DNA of 64,000 bases, taken from Tessaracoccus flavescens (GTDB lineage Bacteria; Actinomycetota; Actinomycetes; Propionibacteriales; Propionibacteriaceae). Numbering within the stretch: the first letter of the stretch is position 1; the number at the start of each line of letters is the position of its first letter. A program made the position numbers and the translations under genes. Under the pieces are notes generated by a model. It searched no databases and was not told the origin of the DNA. It saw only the letters and a list, made by a program, of their open reading frames with translations. Positions 32,636 to 41,281 of this stretch are shown here, piece by piece. The stretch is taken from assembly GCF_001998865.1 (NCBI RefSeq), contig NZ_CP019607.1:992001-1056000 (forward strand). Reading direction: 5' to 3'.

Positions 32636-34092
32636 GCCACCTGCTGATCCGCGGCGGTCGTCTGGTCGGCTCGGGCGCCAGGGCAGACGTGCTGATCAGC
32701 GACGGCGTCGTCGCAGCGGTCGGCGCAGATCTCTCCGACACCCGCGCCGCCTCCGTCGACGCCCACGGCACCTGGCTGATTCCCGGGCTCTGGGACGCGC
32801 ACGTCCACTTCGGGCAGTGGGTCCGTTCCACGACCTGGCTGGACATCTCCGGGGCGGCCAGCGCCGAGGAGGCGTGCCGCATGGTCGCCGACGCCCCCAC
32901 CAGACCCGGCAGGCCGCTGATCGGCTTCGGGCACCGCTTCGCCGGGTGGCCACGCGTGGGCACCGTCGCCGAACTGGACGAGGTCAGTGGCGAGCGCCCC
33001 GTCTTCCTGATCTCCGGTGACGCGCACAACGGTTGGCTCAACTCGGCCGCGCTGAGGCTGATCGGGGAGTCTCCGCGGAACGGCCCACTGCAGGAAGGCG
33101 AGTGGTTCCCCGTCCTTGCCAGGATCGGCTCGCTCCCCGGGGCGGATCCGAGCGTCGACGACGAGCGCGCAGCGGTCGACCTGCTCGCCTCACGCGGCCT
33201 GGTGGGCATGGTCGACCTGGAGTTCAGCGACACGTTCCGTGACTGGCCGCGGCGCATCGGCGAGGGTATCGACGCGTTGCGGGTGCGGACCGGCGTCTAC
33301 GAGCATCAACTCGACGAGGTGATCGACCTCGGGCTCCGAACCGGCGACGCGCTCGACGCCCACCTGGAGATGGGTCCCCTGAAGGTGATCAGCGACGGCT
33401 CCATGTCCACGAGGACCGCCTGGTGCCTCTCCCCCTACCGGGACGCCGTCGACGGCGAACACACCTCGGGCATCGCCAACCTGTCCGAGTCCCACCTGCG
33501 TGACCTCCTGCGGCGTGCGACAGACGGCGGCCTGGGGGTCGCCGTCCATGCGATCGGCGACCGTGCCAACCAGGCCGCCCTCGATGCCTTCGCGGCCACC
33601 GGCGCACAGGGATCCATCGAGCACGCCCAGTTGCTGCGCTGGGAGGATGTCCCGCGGTTCGCGGAACTGGGCGTGACGGCGAGCATGCAACCGGCCCATC
33701 TCCTGGACGACAGGGACCTGAGCAAACGGATCTGGCCCGACCGCGGCGAGCGCACCTTCCTGGCGAGGTCGCTGCTCGACGCAGGCGTGCGGCTCGCCTT
33801 CGGCTCGGATGCACCGGTCTCACCTCCCGACCCGTGGCTGGCCATGGCGGCGGCCGTGCACCGCAGCGGGGATGAGCGCCCGGGGTGGCATCAGGAGCAG
33901 GCGGTCACGGCGGCCGAGGCCCTCGCCTCGTCGGTCGACGGGAGACGCATCGAGCCGGGCTCCCTCGGCGACGTGGTGCTCCTGGACGCCGATCCGCTCG
34001 AGCCCGGCCCCGCCGACGAGGTGGCGGCAAGGCTACGCGCCATGTCACCTCTCGCGACGGTGTGCGCGGGCCGGATCACCCACAGCCGGTAG
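32632..34092 (+). CDS. Amidohydrolase family protein (YtcJ-like)
   Basis: A 486-aa metal-dependent hydrolase starting at GTG 32632, overlapping the MFS stop. The composite beta-sandwich 'LLIRGGRLVGSGARADVLISDG' precedes the TIM barrel with metal motif 'WDAHVHFGQW' (H-x-H). 'GPLKVISDGSMSTRTAW', 'VAVHAIGDRANQAALD' and 'RLAFGSDAPVSPPDPWLAM' supply further ligands and the catalytic Asp. These are features of YtcJ/LAF3-type amidohydrolases, whose natural substrates (formamides, N-acyl compounds) are mostly unknown. No signal peptide is seen. Confidence 0.85.
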   Translation: MSHLLIRGGRLVGSGARADVLISDGVVAAVGADLSDTRAASVDAHGTWLIPGLWDAHVHFGQWVRSTTWLDISGAASAEEACRMVADAPTRPGRPLIGFGHRFAGWPRVGTVAELDEVSGERPVFLISGDAHNGWLNSAALRLIGESPRNGPLQEGEWFPVLARIGSLPGADPSVDDERAAVDLLASRGLVGMVDLEFSDTFRDWPRRIGEGIDALRVRTGVYEHQLDEVIDLGLRTGDALDAHLEMGPLKVISDGSMSTRTAWCLSPYRDAVDGEHTSGIANLSESHLRDLLRRATDGGLGVAVHAIGDRANQAALDAFAATGAQGSIEHAQLLRWEDVPRFAELGVTASMQPAHLLDDRDLSKRIWPDRGERTFLARSLLDAGVRLAFGSDAPVSPPDPWLAMAAAVHRSGDERPGWHQEQAVTAAEALASSVDGRRIEPGSLGDVVLLDADPLEPGPADEVAARLRAMSPLATVCAGRITHSR

Positions 34093-34890
34093 GGGTGGAC
34101 GCGTCGAGCGCGTCTGCGAGAAACGTCCGCACCTCATCGGTCCAGGCGAACGGGTCCGCCTCGAATCCCGAGGCGTGGGTCGCTTCGACCGCAGGCCGAA
34201 CTGCGCGTCGGTGACGCGCTCGTCGGCCGCGAAGGCGACCGAGACGAGCCCCGCCTCCTCTGCGCACTCAGTCGGGATCGACCCAGTTCCTGCTGCGCGT
34301 GGCGACGGCGCCGAGCACCTCGGCGCCGATCCTGCGCTGGTCGCCCACCTCGGCCGCGAGCACGCGCTGCATCATCAGCAGGGAGGCCTGCTCCATGTTC
34401 ATCAGCGAGGCACCCGGGACGGGGATCACGGCGGAACCGCCGAGGATCAGGAGAGAGGAACCGCCCTGCGGCAGCCTGGGAATCCAGGCGCGCGCCATCG
34501 CCATGTGGGCGATGGAGAGCCCGACGAGCCAGCGCTGCCAATGCTGCTCGTCGACCTCCCACAGGGCCTTGCCCTGCCACCAGCCACCGATCGAGGCGAC
34601 CACGTCGGTGATCTCCCCGTGCTCGGCGATGATCCGATCGGCGAGCTCAGCGGCCGGGTCGAAGCTCGTGTAGTCACCGCCGACGAAGTGCAGGTCGCCC
34701 TCCAGGTCGCCCGTGGCCTGAGGAACTGGTCGACCCGCCCCTGCGTCCGCGAGGGGACGATGACCGGCGCCCCCGCCTGCAGCCAGGCCTTGACGATGCC
34801 CTCGCCCACGCCGCCGGTCCCGCCCGCAATGACCACCCGACGTCCGCTGAGGTCAGGGAACGTAACCTTGGTCCGATCCTTGTCATGCAT
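34076..34890 (-). pseudogene. Frameshifted short-chain dehydrogenase/reductase
   Basis: From ATG 34890 (or 34899) the N-terminus is a good SDR: 'FPDLSGRRVVIAGGTGGVGEGIVKAWL' with the TGxxxGxG-like cofactor loop. Near 34725 the frame shifts; the middle ('VASIGGWWQGKALWEVDEQHWQRW', then 'GGSSLLILGGSAV') is in a second frame that stops at 34268. The next block ('AEEAGLVSVAFAADERVTDAQFG') lies in a third frame and the end ('EADPFAWTDEVRTFLADALD') returns to the second, stopping at 34076-34078. At least three indels inactivate it. It is divergent from the marR gene with a shared palindromic operator. Confidence 0.8.
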
Positions 34891-34901
34891 ACTGGCCATA
34901 T

Positions 34902-34919
34902 TATCTGTAACTACAGATA
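34902..34919. promoter_or_regulatory. Perfect 18-bp palindrome between divergent SDR and marR genes
   Basis: TATCTGTAACTACAGATA has 8-bp perfect arms around AC. It lies 11 bp before the SDR start and 27 bp before the marR start in a distinctly AT-rich stretch. Size, symmetry and position fit a MarR-family operator controlling both divergent genes. Confidence 0.75.
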
Positions 34920-34946
34920 TTTGCCTTCTATTCTCGGAGTACGACG

Positions 34947-35432
34947 ATGGCCGACCTGGAACCACGCCTCGAGATCTGGCGCGCCCTTCTGTACGGGCAG
35001 CGCTCGATGATGCTGCGCGTGACCCACGAATTGACACACGATTTCGGCCTGACGGCCGCGCAGTTCGATGCCCTGCACAACCTGCTCGAGGCCCCCGACC
35101 ACGAGCTTGCGGCATCCGAACTGGCCGACCTCCTCCTCTACAGCAGCGGCTCGACGACCCACCTCGTGCGCCGCCTCGAGGAACTCGGCTGGGTGACCCG
35201 CCGCGCCTGCGACGAGGACGCCAGGAAGGTACTGATCTCGCTCACCGACGATGGCCTCGACCGTATCCGGCGCGCGAGGCTCGCGTACCAGGAGACCCTG
35301 CGCGAGGAGTTCTCCCCGCTCATCGGCGACGACGACGTGGCCGTTCTGCTCGACTTTGCGCGACGGCTTGCCCGGCACGAGGGCGTCTCACCTGCGCCAC
35401 CTCCCGGCGCGCTGCCCGATGAGGCGCTGTAA
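34947..35432 (+). CDS. MarR-family transcriptional regulator
   Basis: A 161-aa winged-helix regulator. Dimerisation helices (1-30 and C-terminal) flank the wHTH: 'GLTAAQFDALHNLLEAPDHELAASELADLL' and the recognition helix 'SSGSTTHLVRRLEELGWVTR'. The wing is in 'DEDARKVLISLTDDG' (D-x-R motif). It is predicted to repress itself and the divergent SDR gene through the palindrome at 34902-34919 and to respond to a phenolic or similar small ligand, as in the family. Intact although its presumed target gene is broken. Confidence 0.9.
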   Translation: MADLEPRLEIWRALLYGQRSMMLRVTHELTHDFGLTAAQFDALHNLLEAPDHELAASELADLLLYSSGSTTHLVRRLEELGWVTRRACDEDARKVLISLTDDGLDRIRRARLAYQETLREEFSPLIGDDDVAVLLDFARRLARHEGVSPAPPPGALPDEAL

Positions 35433-35439
35433 TAGTCGG

Positions 35440-36483
35440 ATGACCGGAACGCTTCCGACCTCCCGCATCCCCGATCCGAAGGCCGCTCCCCCGCTCCGCT
35501 GGGGAGTCCTCGGGACCGGAGGGATCGCAGCCGGATTCATCAGCGCCCTGCAGGCCACGAGGCAGCGGCTCGTCGCCGTGGGCTCGCGCTCCGCAGAGAA
35601 GGGGCGCGCCTTCGGCGAGCGCCACGGCGCCGAGCGCTTCTTCGGCAGCTACGAGGAGTTGGTCGGCGACGATCAGGTCGACGTCGTCTACGTGGCCACC
35701 CCGCACAGTGAGCATCTCGCCAACGCACTGCTCGCCATCGAGGAGGGAAAGCCCGTTCTGATCGAGAAGGCCTTCACGCGCAATGCCGCGGAGGCGCGCC
35801 AGGTCTTCGACGCCGCGCGCGCGGCAGGCGTCGCGGTCATGGAGGCGATGTGGACCCGCTTCCTCCCATCGACCGACATCGTGCGCCAGCTCCTCGCCAA
35901 CGGTGAACTCGGCGACGTGGAGACGCTCTTCGCCGACCACGGCCAGTGGTTCGCCGAGGATCCGCAGTTCCGCCTCTTCGACCCGGCCCAGGCTGGCGGA
36001 GCGATGCTCGACCTTGGCGTCTACCCGGTCTCCTTCAGCCACTTCGTCTTCGGCACCCCCGGCCGGATCCAGGCCGCGGGGACGAAGGCCTTCACCGGCG
36101 TGGACAGGCAGATCTCCGCGGTGCTGAGCGATTACCCGGATCACGCGACAGGCCAGTCGCTGGTCAACACGACGCTGGCGTCGAAGACGCCGACGGTCGC
36201 GCTCATCTCAGGCACCGAGGCGAGGATCGAGATTCCGGGCGCCTTCTACGCCCCGCAGCGGATCAAGCTGATCGGCCGTGGCGGCTCCTTCGTGGAGTCT
36301 GCCCCTCCGCAGATCACCGGCCACATGGGCCTCTGCTACGAGGCGGCGCACTTCGCGACGGTGATCGCCGAGGGTCGCCTCGAGTCGGACCTGCTCCCCT
36401 GGGACGAGACCCTTGCCGTCATGGAGACGATGGACGAGCTGCGCCGACAGACCGGATCCGAGCTGCCCGGCGAGACCCTCTAG
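35440..36483 (+). CDS. Gfo/Idh/MocA-family oxidoreductase
   Basis: A 347-aa NAD(P)-dependent dehydrogenase. The Rossmann domain begins 'LRWGVLGTGGIAAGF' (GxGxxA), and 'VDVVYVATPHSEHLANALLAIEEGKPVLIEKAFT' contains the conserved E-K-P/A-type motif. The C-terminal domain has 'GGAMLDLGVYPVSFSHFVFG' (G-x-x-x-D-x-G-x-[YH]). Substrates in this superfamily are sugars, inositols or trans-dihydrodiols; the AFT variant and 'MEAMWTRFLP' resemble dihydrodiol dehydrogenase-like members. ATG 35440 lies 8 bp after the marR stop, so they may be co-transcribed. Confidence 0.85.
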   Translation: MTGTLPTSRIPDPKAAPPLRWGVLGTGGIAAGFISALQATRQRLVAVGSRSAEKGRAFGERHGAERFFGSYEELVGDDQVDVVYVATPHSEHLANALLAIEEGKPVLIEKAFTRNAAEARQVFDAARAAGVAVMEAMWTRFLPSTDIVRQLLANGELGDVETLFADHGQWFAEDPQFRLFDPAQAGGAMLDLGVYPVSFSHFVFGTPGRIQAAGTKAFTGVDRQISAVLSDYPDHATGQSLVNTTLASKTPTVALISGTEARIEIPGAFYAPQRIKLIGRGGSFVESAPPQITGHMGLCYEAAHFATVIAEGRLESDLLPWDETLAVMETMDELRRQTGSELPGETL

Positions 36484-36506
36484 GGCTCAGCTACCCACGC
36501 CGACCC

Positions 36507-36935
36507 TTACCGGGTACCCAGCAGGGCCGCGACCTTCTCCGCCGAGCCGGGGTTCTGCCCCGTGACGAGGTTTCCGTCGATGACCGCGTAGGACCCGAAG
36601 GGCAGCTTCGTCTTCTCGTAGCGGGCGCCGTGCTCCGTCGCCTGCTCCTCCGCGTTGTACGGGACAAGCCTGTCCATGCCTGCCAACTGCTCCTCCCGCC
36701 AGGTGAAGCCGGTCATCGCACGGTCGGCGATGAGCAGGCTTCCGTCGGGTTCCGCCGCCGGATCCGGCACGGGGATGACGCCGGCGACGTGGCGCTCGGC
36801 GCGCACGAGGCGCGCTGGCTCGACGCCCAGGACCATTCCGGCCTCAACGTCGGAGACACGTCGACCCACGCCCTGTTCGTCGAACTGAAGGAGCCAGGCG
36901 ACGAGCGTCGAGGCAGGCTGGGTCCCACCTGGTCG
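36507..36935 (-). pseudogene. DJ-1/PfpI (type 1 glutamine amidotransferase-like) C-terminal remnant
   Basis: The C-terminal ~75 residues ('RAMTGFTWREEQLAGMDRLVPY', then 'LVTGQNPGSAEKVAALLG') are typical of the Hsp31/YhbO-like end of DJ-1/PfpI proteins. Coding-like sequence reaches back to about 36935, directly against the stop codon of the P-type ATPase remnant, with no start signal. The nucleophile-elbow Cys of the family is absent from what remains. About half the gene appears to be lost. This is one more truncated gene in the 30-39 kb stretch. Confidence 0.6.
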
Positions 36936-36941
36936 TGAGGC

Positions 36942-38925
36942 TCAGCGCCCGACGCGCGAGCGACGGATGGCCTTGACGATCTCCTCGAAGGCCAGCACCA
37001 CCACACCCGCGCCGACCGCGACCGCCCAGTGCAGCAGGTCGAGCGAGGCCGTGCCGAACGCGCCCTGCAGGAACGGTACCTCGACCACGAGGATCTGGCC
37101 GACGATCACGGCGGCGAAGGACAGCCACAGCCACTTGTTGGTGAACAGATGGTCGAAGGCACTCGCAGTGTCGGCCCGCGAGTTCAAAGCGTTGAACAGC
37201 TGCATGAACACCAGCGCCGTGAAGACGGTGGTCCGTGCGACGACGAACTCCTCGCCTGCCGGGGCGAGGTGTTCGAGCCCGCTCAGCAGGCCACCAGGCA
37301 GCGACAGATCGAAGATCACGAGGCTGACGATGCCCATGACGAGACCTACGCCGATGATCCGCGACCACATGTGGTGTCGATGATCCGGTCGTCGTAGCCG
37401 CGTGGCCGCCGGCCATGACGTCGTCAATCTCGGGGTCGACGCCCATCGCCAGGGCGGGCCCGGAGTCGGTGACCAGGTTGATCCACAGGATCTGGGTGGC
37501 GAGCAGCGGGACGACGGTGGCGCCCGGGTTGCCTGGATCGGCCAGCTCGATCACCCCTCCGAGCACGACGCCGAGGAAGACGGTGGCGACCTCGCCCATG
37601 TTGGAGCTGAGCAGGTAGCGGATGAACTTCTTGATGTTGTCGTAGATGACCCGGCCCTGGCGCACGGCCGCGACGATCGTGGAGTAGTTGTCGTCGCCGA
37701 GGATCATCTCGGCGGCCTCCTTCGTCACCTCCGTTCCCGTGATGCCCATGGCGATGCCGATGTCGGCCGACTTGAGCGCAGGCGCGTCGTTGACCCCGTC
37801 CCCGGTCATCGAGACGATCTGCTGCTGCGCCTGGAGCGCGTCGACGATCTTCAGCTTGTGCTCGGGAGAGACGCGCGCGTAGACGGAGGTTGGTTGCGAC
37901 CGTCTGCGCCAGCCGGCCTCGTCGAGCGCGTCCAGGTCGCGGCCGGTGACGGCCGTCGGGCGGCCCTCCCCCTCGACGATGCCGAGGTCGGAGGCGATCT
38001 TGGAGGCGGTGACGGGATGGTCGCCGGTGATCATGACGGTGCGGATCCCCGCCCGGTGCGCCTCGCGGATGGCGAAGGCCGCCTCCTCGCGGGGTGGATC
38101 GATGATCCCGACGAAGCCGGTCCACACCAGGTCCCGCTCGGCGGCCTCGTCGAACGTCTCGGGGGTCTCGTCCGCTTCCCGCCAGGCAACCCCGAGCGTG
38201 CGGAACCCCTCCTCGCTCAGCTCGACGATGGAGCGGGCGATCTCGTCGCGCCTCCCGTCGGTGAGCGGTCGGGTCTCGCCACCCACCTGTTGCGCGACGC
38301 AGCGCTCCAGCAGCACGTCCGGCGCGCCCTTGGAGAAGACGCGGGTGACACCGAGCTCACGGTTGCGGCCGAGCACCGACATCAGCTTGCGCTCCGAGTC
38401 GAACGGGGCCTCCCCCTCGCGCTGGTAGCCGGAGACGCGCTCGCTCAGGCCCTCGAGCTTGCGCTCGGCGACGAGGAAGGCGGCCTCGGTGGGGTCGCCC
38501 TGGATCTGCCAGACGCCGTCGACCTGCCCGAGCTGGGCGTTGTTGGCCAGCACACCCGCACCGATCACGCGCTGCACCACGTCGTCGTCGTTGTTGGCTA
38601 GGAGGCGCACCTCGCCGGTGGGCTCATAGCCCGTTCCCGACAGCTTCACGCGCCCCGACGCCGTCACGACCTCGCGCAGCGTCATCTCGTTCTTCGTCAG
38701 GGTTCCGGTCTTGTCGGAGCAGATCACGCTGACGGCGCCGAGGGTCTCGACGGAGTGCAGGTCCTTCATCACCGCGTTGCGGCCGGCGAGCATCTGCACG
38801 CCGAAGGCGAGCACGAGCGAGAGGATGGCGGGTAGCCCCTCGGGGACGGCGGCGACGGCGAGCGAGACGCCCAGCAGCAGGATGTCGACGGCCTCGCTGA
38901 CGGAATGGACCCCGTTGACGTCGAC
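36942..38925 (-). pseudogene. P-type (PacL/Ca2+-type) cation ATPase, N-terminally truncated and frameshifted
   Basis: Retains the part from TM4 onward: '[23 protein letters not shown]' (PEGL, cation site), phosphorylation motif '[16 protein letters not shown]', '[13 protein letters not shown]', hinge '[11 protein letters not shown]' and C-terminal membrane helices. The actuator domain and TM1-3 are missing. Two indels near 37412 and 37372 shift the frame inside 'DVMA | [14 protein letters not shown] | MWSRIIGVG'; the last helices finish at TGA 36942-36944. Motifs place it with type II (Ca2+/Mg2+-type) ATPases. The 5' side runs in frame into an ABC-2 permease fragment, so this is a deletion product. 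Confidence 0.8.
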
Positions 38926-39288
38926 GCCGTGCCACAGCGGCATGGCCATGATGACCCACTGGATCGCCGTCGGGTACACCTCGATCGGGAAGAAGGTGGC
39001 CGAGAGCAGGGACATCGGCAACATGATGAAGTACACGAGGTCGAAGTGTTGGAACCCCTTCATATAACTGGTCGCGGTGAGGCCGACGGCGGCGAACCCG
39101 AAGGCGACGATCAGTGCGGCCGGCACCGCCAGCAGCGCCGTCCAGGACAGGTTGAGCCCGAGCAGGGTGGTGATCACCATGAACCCGCAGGCGTAGTGCA
39201 GGCCGCGGAAGAGCGCGAGCAGGATCTCACCGAGTAGATCGGGAGGGTCTCCAGCTCTGGGCTGAACCGGCGAACGTTCGTCGGCCAA
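38926..39288 (-). pseudogene. ABC-2 type transporter permease fragment fused to the ATPase
   Basis: About 110 residues with the ABC-2 membrane domain pattern: '[15 protein letters not shown]', '[60 protein letters not shown]' and 'PLWHGVD'. The Y-M-x5-D-x-V and 'LFSATFFPxxxYP' type blocks are those of drug/polysaccharide exporters (DrrB/NodJ-like). The normal N-terminal ~120 residues are absent and only a TTG could start the frame. After 'HGVD' (about 38915-38930) the frame enters the P-type ATPase at '[16 protein letters not shown]'. Confidence 0.8.
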
Positions 39289-39334
39289 ACGGTGCGATCA
39301 GAGAGGCGAAGGCGAGGTTCCCGGCCGCGGGCGG

Positions 39335-40261
39335 CTAGTCGAGCGGGTCGGTGAAGGCCTTCGCCAGCGCGATCATCCTGCCCCGGAACTCGTCCGAGGC
39401 GGGGACGTATCTTGCGGCCCAGACGGCGTTGAGCACGAGCCGCACGAACGTCCAGGCCCCGACCCGCTCAAGGTCGAGCCCCGCCGCGTCGGCGACGATC
39501 TGGGCACGCAGCCGCGCATGCGTGCGAAGCGAGGTCGCGCGGGCGGCGGCGTCCGGCCGGTTCCACACGATCGGCGCGACCGCGTAGGCCCACTCGCCCG
39601 ACACCGGCTTGGGATCGATGGCCAGCCAGGTCCGACGAGTCGATCCGAGCACGTTGGCGTCGTGCAGGTCCTCGTGCACCAGTCGACCCGAGGCTCCGCC
39701 GACGAGGTCCGCCAGGTGCGAGGCCGCCTGCTCCCGCAGCCTTCGCGGCACGAACTCGGACGGCGCCGACAGCGAGTCCGTCCAGCCGTCGGCGGTGGCC
39801 GCGAGCGTGCGGAACTGCGGGGTCGCCGGCCGATCGAGCTCACCCATCAGGTCACCGATCACCTCGCACGCCTCGAGGATCGGGGCCTGCGTGAGGGGAC
39901 GGTCGGCGTCGAGCCGTTCCAGCAGCAGCCCGAACCCGTGCGGGTCGGCGGAAACGAGCCGCACGGCACCGTTACCGTCCCAGAGCCGCAGCGCCAGGTG
40001 CTCCTGGGCGGCCTCTACATGCGGCCAGGTCAGCTTGAGCGCCAACGGGGTCAGCTCCTCGTCGCGGACGGGCACGACGAGCGCGCACTCTCCGTGCCTC
40101 GGCGCACCGTCGACGTGGAGCCCCCACCTTGCGAGCGACTCGTCGAGGCGCCGCGGGAGCTGGGCGAGCCACTCGCCTCCGGAGACGCCGTAGTCGGGAT
40201 CGGCCTCACGCCCCGCGACCGTCGCGATGAGCGTGGCCGGAACGATCACGTCGCCACGCAT
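39335..40261 (-). CDS. Aminoglycoside/hydroxyurea resistance-type kinase (APH(6)/HUR family)
   Basis: A 308-aa protein kinase-like fold phosphotransferase. The catalytic loop 'RLVHEDLHDANVLGS' (H-x-D-x4-N) and the metal-binding 'WLAIDPKPVSGEW' (D-P-K) are intact, and 'LLLERLDADRPL' is the hinge region. This subfamily includes streptomycin-6-phosphotransferases and hydroxyurea kinases, but chromosomal members in actinobacteria often have unknown physiological substrates. Resistance is therefore possible, not shown. ATG 40261 lies 44 bp before recR in the opposite order on the same strand. Confidence 0.8.
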   Translation of the reverse strand: MRGDVIVPATLIATVAGREADPDYGVSGGEWLAQLPRRLDESLARWGLHVDGAPRHGECALVVPVRDEELTPLALKLTWPHVEAAQEHLALRLWDGNGAVRLVSADPHGFGLLLERLDADRPLTQAPILEACEVIGDLMGELDRPATPQFRTLAATADGWTDSLSAPSEFVPRRLREQAASHLADLVGGASGRLVHEDLHDANVLGSTRRTWLAIDPKPVSGEWAYAVAPIVWNRPDAAARATSLRTHARLRAQIVADAAGLDLERVGAWTFVRLVLNAVWAARYVPASDEFRGRMIALAKAFTDPLD

Positions 40262-40304
40262 CCCAGGCTCCTTCCACGGGCTCCGCTGGAGCGCAACGGA
40301 TCGC

Positions 40305-40922
40305 TCAGAGCCCGGCCGTGCTCGGTTCGAACATGGTCTGCCTGCCCTCGAAGGCCCGGCCGAGCGTCACCTGATCGGCGTACTCGAGGTCTCCGCCGAC
40401 GGGCAGCCCACTCGCGGGCCGGGTGACGCGGACACCGAAGTCGCGCAGCATGCGGCTCAGGTACGACGCGGTCGCCTCGCCCTGGGTGTCGGGATCGGTG
40501 GCCAGGATCACCTCCTGCACCTCGCCGTCGGCCAGGCGGGTGAACAGTTCACGGGTGTGCAGATCGGAGGGACCGCGCCCGTCGATCGGCGAGATCGAAC
40601 CGCCGAGCACGTGGTAGAGACCCCGGAACTCGTTGGTGCGTTCGATCGCGACGACGTCCTTCGACTCCTCGACGACGCAGAGGATGCTCCGGTCGCGGCG
40701 CGGGTCGCGGCAGACGCGGCAGCGCTCGTCCTGCGAGATGTTGAAACACACCTCGCAGAAACGCGACGACTCCTTGACCTTGCGAAGCGTGTCGGCGAGT
40801 GCGAACACGTCCTCCTCAGGTGCGTCGAGCAGGTAGAACGCGATCCGCGAGGCTCCGCGGGGCCCGATGCCGGGCAGCCTGCTGAGCTCGTCGATCAGGT
40901 CCTGGATCGGCCCTTCATACAC
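40305..40922 (-). CDS. recR: Recombination mediator RecR
   Basis: A 205-aa protein that works with RecF/RecO to load RecA on gapped DNA. Starts at GTG 40922 ('[20 protein letters not shown]', helix-hairpin-helix). A C4 zinc finger (C-x2-C...C-x2-C in '[16 protein letters not shown]') is followed by a Toprim domain with '[14 protein letters not shown]' and '[15 protein letters not shown]', and the C-terminal '[27 protein letters not shown]' is invariant in RecR. It lies 13 bp downstream of ybaB in the dnaX-ybaB-recR operon that is conserved across bacteria. Confidence 0.95.
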   Translation of the reverse strand: MYEGPIQDLIDELSRLPGIGPRGASRIAFYLLDAPEEDVFALADTLRKVKESSRFCEVCFNISQDERCRVCRDPRRDRSILCVVEESKDVVAIERTNEFRGLYHVLGGSISPIDGRGPSDLHTRELFTRLADGEVQEVILATDPDTQGEATASYLSRMLRDFGVRVTRPASGLPVGGDLEYADQVTLGRAFEGRQTMFEPSTAGL

Positions 40923-40935
40923 GGGTGGTTCAGCC

Positions 40936-41244
40936 TCACATTCCCGGAAGCTGGGGCATCTCCGGCAGCGCGGCGGCCATGGCGGCGTCGGCCTCGGACT
41001 TCGCGGCACGGAACGCGGCGACGATCAGCGCGGAGAGGGTCTCCGGATCCTCCGGATCCCAGGCCTCGGGCTTGATGTCGACAGAGAGCAGGTCGCCCTT
41101 GCCGCTGAGCTTGACCGACACGAGGTCACCGCCTGCGGAGGCCGTGTACTCCTTGTCCGCCAGCTCGGCCTGGGCGCGCTCGAGGTCGTCCTGCATCTTC
41201 TGGGCCTGCTGCATGAGGGAGTTCAGATCGAAGTCACCAAACAT
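40936..41244 (-). CDS. YbaB/EbfC nucleoid-associated protein
   Basis: A 102-aa DNA-binding protein starting '[21 protein letters not shown]', with the family's central '[20 protein letters not shown]' and a C-terminal 'LPGM'. ATG 41244 has an AGGAGAAGAA Shine-Dalgarno; the longer frame from 41382 lies inside dnaX. It binds DNA as a dimer and is nearly always located between dnaX and recR, as here. Confidence 0.93.
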   Translation of the reverse strand: MFGDFDLNSLMQQAQKMQDDLERAQAELADKEYTASAGGDLVSVKLSGKGDLLSVDIKPEAWDPEDPETLSALIVAAFRAAKSEADAAMAAALPEMPQLPGM

Positions 41245-41281
41245 TTCTTCTCCTGTTCGTCTGGTCAAGCATAGGAGCGCC

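Noticed and set aside
39335..40261. Clinical aminoglycoside resistance gene
   Set aside because: The kinase motifs support the APH(6)/HUR fold, but chromosomal relatives without resistance function are common and no resistance-gene context or mobile element is adjacent.
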